Shown here: positions 33,019 through 42,564 of the stretch, piece after piece
Position numbering within the stretch: position 1 is the first letter of the stretch
How the letters are laid out: the number at the start of each line of letters is the position of its first letter
Translations under genes and position numbers: made by a program
The notes under the pieces: model-generated
The model's input: only the letters and a program-made list of their open reading frames with translations
Told to the model about the DNA's origin: nothing
The model's database searches: none
NCBI GenBank assembly: GCA_002049455.2
Contig: KV918798.1
Location: forward strand, 1-64,000
From: Porphyra umbilicalis
Lineage: Eukaryota > Rhodophyta > Bangiophyceae > Bangiales > Bangiaceae
Length of the DNA: 64,000 nucleotides
Reading direction: 5' to 3'

Positions 33019-34433
33019 GCGCGAGCCGAGGTGCACCCCAGACAGTTGTGGCCCAGCGCCGCGCAACGGCGAAACGCCAGAGACACAAAGCGCGCCAACA
33101 CGCAGGCTCCTCTGTGGGGATCACCTCGGCGCCTGATGCGCCACTGCCATGGCACACCGCGCGTCCCGCCCGTCAGACGTGGCGGGACCCCCCCCCCGCC
33201 GCGCCGCCACCACCGTCCCCCGCGCCCGCCCCGGCCGCCGCGCGGGGCGGGGGCTTGCGGGCCCCCTCGTCGCCGCCGCGCCCCCCCCCCCCCCCCCCAC
33301 GCCGCGCACTGCGCGCGCCCGGCGCGCCCGTCGCGGATGCGGCGGCGCATGGCACGGGGGCGGCAGAGCGACCGCCGTCGCCCACGCCCCGCGGGACGCC
33401 CCCGCCGCGCCGACGGTCCGGTCCGCCCCCCGGGGGAGACCTCTAATCCGCCCGACGAGGCCGCCGCGTCGGCCGCTCGTCCGACCGCTCGGCGGGGGCG
33501 GCGGCCACGGGCGACGCGTCTGCGTGGCGCGCGCGCGCCGCCCGTGACGCCCGACGCGCCGGCGCGGCACTGGCGGCGCGCCGGTCGCCGCGGGGGGCGC
33601 GGGGGGGGGGGGGGCGCCGGGGGCACCGCGGTGGGGGGGGGGGGGGGGGGTGCCCCGACCGACGGCCCCGCGGCGGGCGCGGGCGCCCGCGCGGCGCGCC
33701 CCGTGGCGCCCGACGGCGCCGCCGGCGCGGCCGCCGAGCGCGTCGAGGCAGGGGGCGGCCGCAACCTTTTCCCCCCCCCGCCCCCTCCTCCGCCGCCGAC
33801 CCGCCACGCGGTGCCGACACGTGCGGTGACTCTGACCGCCGCCGCGGCGGCGGCGGCGGCGGCGGCGGGGTGCGCCGCGTCGGCGGCCGCGCGAGGCGCG
33901 GCGTTGCCGGGGGCTCGTCTTGACCTGCGCTCCCACACTTGCCTCCTTCTGATGCCACTTTCAGGAGCCAACGCTGAAAAAGGTCGGCCCACAAAGTCAC
34001 CCAGGTGAGCACACCCCGAGACGCACCGAAATGCGCCCAAGTGGGGACGCTCAACAGATCAGACGTGCAATTGCATACAAAGATCCGCTTTGGGCGGCGC
34101 CACACGGCATCCTTGAAAACCGTCACGCACGCACCGGTTTTGACCGTCCCGCGCGGGACGTGCGGCGCACAGCCGCATTCCTTGGCCTGCTCGTCACCAC
34201 GTTGTGGGGGGCCCAGCGTTGCGCTTCCGCTTGCGGTCGACAAGGCGGCTTGCTCGCGCCTGCAGGAGTCAAGGCACGTGGCTGCCTCGCTGCTCCTCTG
34301 CCTGCCTCTCCACTCCCCATCCCCCCCACCTCCGACTCGGTGACGGCCGTCTTACCTGCAACACCGTGGTATTCATGAACCCGCGAATACCCTCTGGTTG
34401 CAGACTCAGCCCACTGAGGCGTCATTCCCCACC

Positions 34434-34548
34434 AAGGCGTCGCGGCACCGGCCACAAAGGCGGCGCGACACCAGCCCCCGCGGCGGTGTGACACTGGTCA
34501 TCAAGGTGAGGCGTTACCGCCCACAGAGGCGACGCGACACCGCCCTCC
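34434..34548 (+). repeat. 23-bp tandem repeat, five units
   Basis: Units start at 34434, 34457, 34480, 34503 and 34526, with a partial sixth running to the F-box ATG at 34562. The consensus is close to AAGGCGnCGCGACACCnnCC. The array occupies the promoter or leader of the F-box gene. Confidence 0.85.
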
Positions 34549-34561
34549 GAGGCGTCGTATC

Positions 34562-34866
34562 ATGGACGTCCCCCCCCCCGACCAGCCCCCATCACCGAGG
34601 CAAGACGTCATCCTAAGCGACTTACCCGAGGAACTGCTCACCCTCATTTTTACACACGTCTTTGTGTCGGCGGCCGCCATCCCCGTTGACGCCGTCCCCT
34701 ACCCATCACCGTCGTCCGTCGATGAGGAGCTCCCACTGAGGACGCTGGTGACGACACGTAGCTGGGCGGCGGCGGCGGGCGCGGCGGGCTCCTGCCGGGC
34801 GCTGCGGGCGGCCTTTTTGGACGCCGTCGTGGCGTTGGAAGTCCACCTTCCCTACAAGAAAATTTG
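34562..34866 (+). pseudogene. F-box/LRR gene, 5' part, interrupted by transposon
   Basis: ATG at 34562 begins an F-box protein: after a Pro-rich leader, LSDLPEELLTLIFTHVF opens the F-box, a loop follows, and SCRALRAAFLDAVVALEV closes it. F-box proteins bind SKP1 and recruit substrates to SCF ubiquitin ligases. Immediately after VHLPYKK the sequence becomes the terminus of a CACTA-like transposon with a stop. The matching LRR part resumes at about 41191 on the same strand. The gene is therefore split by 6.3 kb of insertion. Without removal of the element by splicing, only a truncated F-box protein of about 101 residues could be made from this end. Confidence 0.65.
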
Positions 34867-34869
34867 ACC

Positions 34870-35002
34870 GAAAATCCCAGGTTTTCTGCCTCGAAATCCC
34901 AGGTCGCCTGGGATACCGAGCCAAACCCACTTCCATGGAGCGATTTACCTGGGATTCCGTGCAACGGCGACCTGGCCCGTGCGGATCGACCTGGGATTTC
35001 GA
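34870..35002. repeat. Left subterminal repeats of the CACTA-like element
   Basis: Copies of AATCCCAGG(T) or its complement ACCTGGGATT occur near 34874, 34894, 34905, 34948 and 34990 in both orientations. They match the right-end set and probably bind an element-encoded protein. Confidence 0.8.
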
Positions 35003-35731
35003 GTCCAATGTCGCGGATCGGCCTGGATGGGATCCTCAGCCTCTCTGCTCATGCCGCTTCGCACGCCAACAATCCCCGCCAGCTCGGAACAAATTGTGAA
35101 GTGGCCGTGTCCTCATACATTCCCGACCTTCGGCCTGCCCCATCGCCACCGCGGCGTAGTGACACGTCAGGCTTCAGGGAGGGAGGGTATCCCCGGCTGC
35201 GCTTGTGCCCCGATACAGAAGGTCCGGTGACGCGGGCCGGCGGCGCTCTGGGCCGCCGCCAAGCGACCATTCCGGCATGTGGGGACATCAGGACCAGCAT
35301 GCCTCGAGCTGTCAGACTGGAGCAGGGGGGGGGGTGCAGCGGGTGGAAGGTGGCCAACACAGCGATGCATTGAGCCCCTCTCGTGTGCGTGCTGGAAGGG
35401 AAAAGTGAGACTTGTGGCCACCTGGTCGAAACACCTGAGGCTTATGACGAGCGAGCTGCTTCCAGTCTGGCCTTCCACCGTTGAGATCTAGATGCCGATG
35501 GAAGCTTCCAGAGCATTCCACTGTCAGCCGTGCAATCCTGCCATTTGATAGGGCACTGCTTCGCCCTGTTTGCCTGTAAAAGAGTCTCCCATGGCCTTAC
35601 CGACGATGTGTTCCATCAGCCATCGACACTCGCATTGCCACCGCCGGTGCTCCTTCTTCGCCGCCTCGTCATCGACCTGCTGCTCCAGCTCCCCCCCCCA
35701 TCCCAACCTCCACCCCCCACCAGCAGTGGCC

Positions 35732-38692
35732 ATGGTACCCTCTGGCGTCGGCGAGCGGTACGCCTGTTACTGCCCATCCTGCACGGACGACGGCCGCAGT
35801 GGTCCCAACTCGGTGTGTCGGTCAACTTTTTTTATCCACCGACAGCGTGAAAAGCGCCGTCGTCTGGAGCATGGCGGCCACGGTGGCGGTCCAGCAAATG
35901 CCCTACTCCCCAATGGTGGGGGGGGGGGACCATCAGCGGGCGACGGGCTTTCGGTGCCGTCGGGCGGCCAGGGTGGACAACCGCCAGGGGATGACGGCGC
36001 CAGCGCACAGGCGGCCGTCGAGGCGGACCGGCGCCGATGCGATGCGGACGAAACGCCGGACGCAAGTGTGGCATCGAGCGATTCCACGTCAAACGACGGA
36101 TCAGACGGATCAGACGGGTCAAACGACGTGCCACCACCGGATTTCATCGCTGATCCGGAGCCAGAAGATCAGATTGGGGCTCCACCAATCCCGATTTACC
36201 AACCAACCGTCAGCACGAACGAAGTGCGTCTGACGGTGGGCCAGTTTAAGGATTGCAGAGCAGACCTTGCGCTGCATGCCTTTACAGTTCAACACGATTT
36301 GATGCAAGCGTCGATTGCGGATCTACTTCAATTAAGCTCCTCCGCGGCCACGTACTGCACGCCCCACCTTATGGAGCGTTTCGTCGATGCAAGCGTCAAC
36401 TTGGAGACAAGGTTAGTCGACTGTCGCGTCCACGGGTGCGTGGCCTTCACCCATACGCGCGCGCAACAGACCACGTGCGACGCTTGCGGATCACCGCGCT
36501 TCAAAGCCAACGGCAAGCCGGCCAAACAGGTCACGTACTGGTCCTTGACATCCTGGTTGGCTCACCTTCTCAGCGACCCCATAATTGGGAAGTCAATGAT
36601 GGAGAACATGGCTGCGGCGCGCAAGGCTGTGGATGAAGTGGCCGACGGGGTCCACGACTACCCCCACAGCTCGAACTTCCGTCACTACCGCGATGCAGGA
36701 CTACTTGATCACGGCCCTTTCGTACCAGTTAACTGTGGAACCGACGGCTTTCAGTTCTTTCGGCAGAACGGGTTCGAAGGCTGGCCGGTAACGGTCACAC
36801 CCCTGAGCCTGAGCCCTAACCAACGGACGCGCATGAAGTATCAGCTACTGCTGGTCGTAACGCCTGGGCCAAGACAACCTGCCGACCTCGAATCGTTTCT
36901 ACACCCCATTGCGGCGGAGTTAAACGAGCTGGCCAAGGGTGTTCCCGGTCTAATAGTAGCCAACTCGCCAACCCCAGTCGTGTTAAGGGCCGGAGTGCTC
37001 AACTTTACGACGGATCAGCCGGGCGGCGACAAGCTCTGTCAGCTAACTGGCGTCAGCAGCTACATTTACAACCGTTTTCGCCTCTTCCAGGGAATCTACG
37101 CTCCTGCAAGTAGCCATGTCTACTTCCCGCCTAAGGATCTAAGCGGCAAGTCTCTGTTCAAAGTACGTGACTGCATTGCACCGCGACGCACGGCCGCAAG
37201 TATCGCCGTATGTGCGGCTGAAGTGGAGGACGCGCGTGCAGAAGGCAGATCGGTCGCGTACCAGACAAGGCTGCAGCAGAAGAGTGGCGTCAAGGGCTAC
37301 TCCCTGTTCTTCGCGCCCAGCCCAGCAATGCGCACCGCCTACCCGCACCTGAAACACTTATGGACAATGGGTCCTACCGCCGCCCCCTACGATACCATGC
37401 ACTTGGTGCTCCTAAACGTTGTGCCGCACCTGTGGAAGCTCTTCGCTGGGCTTAAGCTGGTAAACAACAAGAAGGACGAAGACTACTTCTTACCGAAGGC
37501 GACGGTGGCCCTCATCGGCCGGGAGCTGCGGGAGGCGCGCCAGACGGTGCCCCTGGCCCAGGCCAGATCTCTGAGAAATATCGACATCCATCAAAAGTCC
37601 TTCAAGGCGGTCGACTGGATGCACTTTATCCTGTGCAGCGGAGAAGTACTGCTGGCAAGTCGGATTCCAAGCGCCTTCTACAAGATCTTCATGGCACTAA
37701 GCCGCGCCTGCCGTCTGCTATTCCGACCTAGGGGCGTATCTGAGGCGGATATCCAGTCGATTGACAACGATCTCAAGTACTTCGTGACCAACTACTACGA
37801 TAAGATATACCGCGGATCGGCCGAGCGGTTACCGCTCTGCCTGTCTACAATTTCTTCTCTTCTAGACATTGTTCCGCTGCTCCGCGCGTGCGGCCCAGCC
37901 TGGGTCGTCTGGCAGTTTCCGATGGAGCGGAAAATTGGGACGCTGGGAAAGCTGATCCGCTCCAGTTCAAGACCGCACGCCACCCTCGTCAAGAATGTCA
38001 CGCGCAAATGCAAGGCCGACCTCATTACTTCCTTTGGCCAGCAATACTTACCCACCGAATGGGCAGAAACAACTAAGAAACGTTGGACGGCGCCCGGTCT
38101 TCCTCGCGGCAGCCTGAAGGTACCTCAGGATGTCGGCGCTGACTGCGCGCTGCTACCACCTAGGAGCGAGCCGGTGGGCCTTGAAGGGGCGGAGCTTTCC
38201 AGTATGCGGGCAGTGCTGATCCAAGAGAACGCCGACGAAGTGCCTCTTCAGGTTTTGGCTAAGAAGTACTACCGAGCTAAGCTGGCGTCCGGAAAAATTG
38301 CCGGATCTAGGCCTGTCGGGTCGGACTGCGACAAGCGCCGGCGCCGCAACTACTTGGTACGGATCAACTCCCGAGAAGATTTCTTCCTCCCCGACGGTTC
38401 CGTGGGGGAGCGCTCAGTCTCAACGTTTGGGGCCATCTTACACTACGCGGCCGTGTTCATTGATGGCCAAGCAATGGCCTTCGCCTACGTAGAGCGCGTT
38501 AAGTCGGCTAAGGACCGCCCCGGCCGGTATGGTTACGCGGCGACCAAGTACGGGATTGAGTGTATCCTCGGGCTAGGCGGGTCGTGCGGATACGTACCAG
38601 TCGGCGCCGTGGCCGAAGTTGTCGCCACAATTGGGAGAGAGGGCCTCCATTTTGTGTTGTTTAATAGGGAGCCGTTTTCTGAGGACCTGTAG
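35732..38692 (+). CDS. TNP2-type CACTA transposase
   Basis: About 986 residues from the ATG at 35732, where a CxC knuckle (YACYCPSC) and an HRQREKRRR segment begin the conserved part. The frame is open from 35570 and an ATG at 35591 is an alternative start. Stop TAG is at 38690-38692. Family landmarks: a second CxxC pair with DACGSPRF, the catalytic region starting NCGTDGFQFF (D338), WPVTVTPLSLSPNQRTRM, then PYDTMHLVLLNVVPHLW, the counterpart of the DVMH block of TNP2 transposases. It would bind element ends and catalyse cut-and-paste transposition in the nucleus. Codon use is less GC-extreme than in host genes, supporting foreign origin. No stop or frame break interrupts it. Confidence 0.92.
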   Translation: MVPSGVGERYACYCPSCTDDGRSGPNSVCRSTFFIHRQREKRRRLEHGGHGGGPANALLPNGGGGGPSAGDGLSVPSGGQGGQPPGDDGASAQAAVEADRRRCDADETPDASVASSDSTSNDGSDGSDGSNDVPPPDFIADPEPEDQIGAPPIPIYQPTVSTNEVRLTVGQFKDCRADLALHAFTVQHDLMQASIADLLQLSSSAATYCTPHLMERFVDASVNLETRLVDCRVHGCVAFTHTRAQQTTCDACGSPRFKANGKPAKQVTYWSLTSWLAHLLSDPIIGKSMMENMAAARKAVDEVADGVHDYPHSSNFRHYRDAGLLDHGPFVPVNCGTDGFQFFRQNGFEGWPVTVTPLSLSPNQRTRMKYQLLLVVTPGPRQPADLESFLHPIAAELNELAKGVPGLIVANSPTPVVLRAGVLNFTTDQPGGDKLCQLTGVSSYIYNRFRLFQGIYAPASSHVYFPPKDLSGKSLFKVRDCIAPRRTAASIAVCAAEVEDARAEGRSVAYQTRLQQKSGVKGYSLFFAPSPAMRTAYPHLKHLWTMGPTAAPYDTMHLVLLNVVPHLWKLFAGLKLVNNKKDEDYFLPKATVALIGRELREARQTVPLAQARSLRNIDIHQKSFKAVDWMHFILCSGEVLLASRIPSAFYKIFMALSRACRLLFRPRGVSEADIQSIDNDLKYFVTNYYDKIYRGSAERLPLCLSTISSLLDIVPLLRACGPAWVVWQFPMERKIGTLGKLIRSSSRPHATLVKNVTRKCKADLITSFGQQYLPTEWAETTKKRWTAPGLPRGSLKVPQDVGADCALLPPRSEPVGLEGAELSSMRAVLIQENADEVPLQVLAKKYYRAKLASGKIAGSRPVGSDCDKRRRRNYLVRINSREDFFLPDGSVGERSVSTFGAILHYAAVFIDGQAMAFAYVERVKSAKDRPGRYGYAATKYGIECILGLGGSCGYVPVGAVAEVVATIGREGLHFVLFNREPFSEDL

Positions 38693-39306
38693 AACCAGAA
38701 GGGGTGGGCTAAGAGGACGCAAACCACTTGTCATTGGATTTAATTAAGCGTGTAACTGCCTAAAAATAATAGAAAGCAGTGACGAAGACAAGAACAACTG
38801 CCATATTTACTTTGTACACGCAAACAATTGCAGCTCTGATTCATTCCAGTGACGTTTCTACGCCAACCGGATCTCGACCGGACCCAGGGCCCACGGAGGC
38901 CTCTGGGCCGCACGATCTCGGAAGAGCGGTCGAGGGGGCGGCATTGGTTTCCAATGGCCTCTGGCGGGGGTGCCCGTTCACCAGCACCGCCCGGCGGCAG
39001 CTTTCCGCCACCAGTGCTTCGTGGGCGCTCTACGGAAGGGGGGCGCTCAGAGCCTGCGCACTGTGAGTATTCTGGCCACGGCCCAGACGATGCCAGCGCA
39101 CACCTGGCCACACTGACTACCACGGTGTGAGTGACGCGGTCACCGCAGTCGCAGGCACCACCCCGTCGCATCCAACGTCGCCTTCACCGTCGCGTCTCAC
39201 AAAGGCACGCACACTCCCCGCCCCTTTTGCACCTGTCATCTGTGTCGCACTCTCGACGCTCCTTCCCCGATACCCCTGGACCGATCCTTTCCCGAGCTCC
39301 CGTAAC

Positions 39307-40688
39307 ATGGCGGCCGGCCGCAAGCGAGCGCGTGGTGCTAGCGGTACGTGTTGTTCGTTTCTTTGGATCTGATGTATACCCACTGCCCCCACCCCCCCAC
39401 TCCCCCCCAACATCCCCCGTTCTGAGCGTGATTATGCTCTTTGTCCGTACGGCCACGTGTTATATGTGTGTGATATGCTGTCCCATCTTTGTATGGACAC
39501 CCGGTCCTCCTCGTCTGTCTTTTTTCGGCACAGAATGGTGTACATACGGGGGGAATGCACACTGGTATGGTGACTGACGAGACCGAAATACTTGAGTGCT
39601 TTCCTTTGCGTTGTGTTTCTTTGTGCTCGATATCCTTCTCTTCGATCCATTTCGTTTTCTTTCCAGGCAATTTGGCCGCCGCCGTCGCGGCGGCTGCAGC
39701 ACTGCCGGCGGCGGCTCCCCGCGCGTCGAACGACGCATCGTCACCCCCGCGAGCGCAGCCGAATCGAACTTCGGGACGCCGGCGCGCGGCCGTTGCCACG
39801 CCGCCACCACCGCCGAATCGTCGGCTGTCCTCTCCCCGCGAGGCGTTGCCCCCGCCCCCCGTGCGAACGCGTCTCTCTTCTCGCGGTGCCGGCGCGCCAA
39901 GCTCTTCGGCGACGGGGGCTACTTCCGCGTGCCCGAACGGGCGCGGCAGCGCCGAGGCTGCGGCCGTTCCGGCGAGCCCTGCTGGGCCTGCGGCGGTTTT
40001 GAACGGCTCTTCGGAGCGCCCGCTGGTGGTTCTGCCCGTCCCATCTCGGTCACGTGGGGCGGGCAGGACCCGCGGCACCACGAACGGCCGGTGCGGATTC
40101 GATCTTCACCCGGACCCGGATGCCGCGCGGCGTGCGGTGGCGATACCCGCAGCCGCCGTCAACCGCTTGCCAGTTTTTCAGGTCCTTAACATCTCTGGGC
40201 CGGACGTGATACACATCAAGCGGCTGGCAAAGTCGGCCGCTAAGGTGTTTGACCCCCTCGTCACCTTCTGCGCACAGGCGCGAGTGGACATTGACGTGGC
40301 CGTCCGGCACCTTGAGCGGTTCGAGCCGCGGCTGGGCGTTTGCGTTCGGAGCTGGGGTGCCTGCTGTCTACTGTCTAAGGTAGCCAACAACAGCGCGGCC
40401 TATCACAAGGCGCTCGCAAAGAAGGGGCAGGCCGGGCAGGCGGCGGCCGCGGCGGCGACGGCGGGCGGGGCAACGCTCCCGTCGCCGACACGGCCGCTGC
40501 CACCGCCGCCGACACGGCGGCTGCCACCGCCGCCAACACGGCCGCTGCCACCGCCGCCGAATCGGTCGGTGCGACCCTCGTCACCGGCTGCACGGGTCAG
40601 ATCGGGAACTAACGCCAGCGATCACGCAACCGTTGACAGTGCGACGGGTGCCCAGTCGGCCGAGGATTTCTTTGCTTCTCATCGCTAG
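39307..40688 (+). CDS. Second (accessory) protein of the CACTA-like element
   Basis: Exons 39307-39343 and 39667-40688 encode 352 residues. The 323-base intron starts GTACGTG and ends TTTCCAG, and the junction codon GGC keeps the frame. The N-terminus MAAGRKRARGAS is basic and NLS-like. An Ala/Pro/Ser-rich stretch leads to a compact region (FQVLNISGPDVIHIKRLAKS through LERFEPRLGVCVRSWGACC) and then Pro repeats of the form TRPLPPPP. I recognise no domain. Its position downstream of the transposase and between the subterminal repeats suggests a TnpA-like DNA-binding helper; that function is inference from place alone. Confidence 0.62.
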
Positions 40689-40994
40689 TTAATAAACACA
40701 ACCATCCGACCTGTTCACAACATTGTCTAATCAATGAATACTTGACTAAACGGAATATTGCTATTATAGCAAGCTGTCAAGTATACTCGAACACAGCGTA
40801 CAGCAGAAACTGATATGCCAGTACGTAATACCGTACTTCACTCTTATATGTAACATTCTTTGAAGGTATCCCAGTGTAAGATTGTGCAGTCACAACTGCA
40901 CTCATACTTGAATATGGACCATTGCGCTGTCTGACAGCATTGCTCTCAGCCACCCATCTATGCAACGTGGATGCCTGTGAGCGAACCAAAGTCC

Positions 40995-41191
40995 ATACAA
41001 TCCCAGGTTGTACCTGGGATTCTAAGCCCCAGCGATGCCCGAAGATCCCAGGCAAGCTGGTATTCCGCATGAGCTTGAGGTCCTTTTTTCAGGGCTGTGA
41101 AGGTCTTCGACCTGGGATATTGAGCCACACAACCTGGTTTTTTGTGCCACTTCACCTGGTATTATGGGCCATAAAACTTGGGATTTCTCGT
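40995..41191. repeat. Right subterminal repeats of the CACTA-like element
   Basis: The motif AATCCCAGGT/ACCTGGGATT and variants occur near 41000, 41013, 41045, 41108, 41131, 41152 and 41178 up to the right end. This mirrors the left-end array and supports the element boundary. Confidence 0.8.
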
Positions 41192-42564
41192 TAGATGTTC
41201 TAGTAGGGCTTGTGCCCGACATGCATGCCGCCGATGCCACCCCGGCCACGGTCGGCGTCGGTGTCTCCCTGGCGCTGCTGCTTGGAAAGCTGCCCGCGCT
41301 GCGCGTCTTAACGCTCTACCTTGATGGCGTGGTGGAGGAGTGGGCTCGGCGCGCGGTGTGCGAGCTGCTGTTTGGGGTGCTCGGTCAAGGGTTTCCCCCC
41401 TTGTTGTACCTGGGCGTCTGGGCCGACGAGTCGCCGTACAACCTCGTTAGCGGCGTGCTGTACGGACAACCAGCGCTCCGCCACGTCGTCGTGCATTCGC
41501 ACAATCGGGCAGCAGACCCAGGTCTGGAAGAGGAGCGTGCGGTGGCGCTCTTCCGGCGGCTTGCGCCGTGCCTCCACTCGCTCGACTTTGGGAACCTAAG
41601 CGACTTTTTGTTCCGCGGCTCATTCGAGGACGTTTGGCCCGAGTTTTTGGAGCGCCTTCCCGCCTTCCCCAATGCGCGCTACATGTCGTTTGGCGACGGC
41701 GGTACCAAGTCGGAAGCCGTGTTTGCCATCCTGGCGCGCCTCTTCCCGGCGCTCGAGGCGCTGAACGCTGGATCCATTGCCACTGACCTGGCGACTGCGG
41801 ATGGCGCGGCCACCCTGCTCCGCCATTTCCCCGCCCTGCGGCAGCTGGACCTTACGATGGCCGCGAGTATGCGCCCCGACTGTGCCGTCACTCCCGCGTT
41901 TGTGGGCGGCCTGTGTCGGGCGCGGGCCTTTCGCCTCTTGTGCCTCCCCCCTATCATAGACGAGGATGAGGAGGAGCTGGACCCCACCGCCCTCCACACC
42001 GCGCTGACAGAGTCTACGACGCCGCCCGTCCGGTTGCGCCTTGACGGGCACCTGTCCGCGTCGGCGGTGGCCGGCCTGGTCGGGGGCGGCCTACCGGGCT
42101 TGCTCGCCCTTCACTTGACGGCCGTGGAGGGCCTGTCTGCGGCCGCCTGTCTGTCGCTGAGCCGCCTGGTGGAGCTACGCGCGCTCTTCCTCGGCTCGGT
42201 TGACACGGAGCGGGTGGTGGTGGACATGGCGGCGGCGAGCGTCCTTGCGCCGCCGGCGCTGCAACGCCTAAGCCTCCACCGGATGGACCTTGGGGTGGCC
42301 GGCGCGACCGGCGTGGTGACCGCCTTTTCGCTGGCAGCGCCCCAGACGCTCCAAGAGTTGATCCTCCACGACTGTGCGGGGGAGGTGGAGGGCGCCCTCG
42401 CCGCCGCTGCCGGCGTCCGCGCCCTCCGGCGGCTGGTGGTGGCGGGGCACGTGGAGGTTGGGAGCCGCCACGCGACGCTCGTGAGCATTGGGGAGGACTG
42501 CCGCGAGAGTGTGGCCTTGTTGGCCACCCGCCGACCGGACCTGATCTTTGCAGAAGAGCTGTAG
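41191..42564 (+). pseudogene. F-box/LRR gene, 3' leucine-rich repeat part
   Basis: 457 codons from the transposon boundary to TAG at 42562-42564, in frame from LDVLVGLVPDMHAADATPA. Repeats of the form LpALrxLxLxxxxx recur at 23-30-residue spacing (LPALRVLTLYLDGV, FPALRQLDLTMA, LPGLLALHLTAVEG, LVELRALFLGSV, PPALQRLSLHRMDL, PQTLQELILHDCAG), giving an LRR solenoid that in F-box proteins selects the substrate. The part is uninterrupted and keeps host GC-rich codon use. It lacks its own start apart from an ATG at 41164 inside the element terminus and one at 41221. It and 34562-34866 are best read as one gene parted by the transposon. Confidence 0.7.

Larger units (their letters stand above)
29022..34433. 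other. Gene-poor region with no recognised gene
   Basis: In 5.4 kb only short overlapping frames are present, none with a family I recognise. 33180-33880 is an extreme GC, G/C-run-rich block like the host 5' regions but without a convincing protein. A perfect hairpin lies at 32986-33018 and an ATG-initiated minus-strand frame at 30489-30989. Confidence 0.45.
34867..41191 (+). mobile_element. CACTA-like (EnSpm/Plavaka-type) DNA transposon, two genes
   Basis: A 6.3-kb element inserted in an F-box/LRR gene. It carries a TNP2-type transposase (35732-38692) and a spliced second gene (39307-40688), both on the plus strand. The two ends resemble each other in inverted orientation: left CGAAAATCCCAGGTTTT and right (reverse complement) CGAGAAATCCCAAGTTTT. 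Both flanks carry many copies of a 10-base motif, AATCCCAGGT or its complement, in mixed orientation, like the subterminal transposase-binding repeats of EnSpm. The termini do not read CACTA. The exact end bases and the target duplication could not be fixed. Long uninterrupted frames suggest a recent, possibly complete insertion. Confidence 0.85.
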
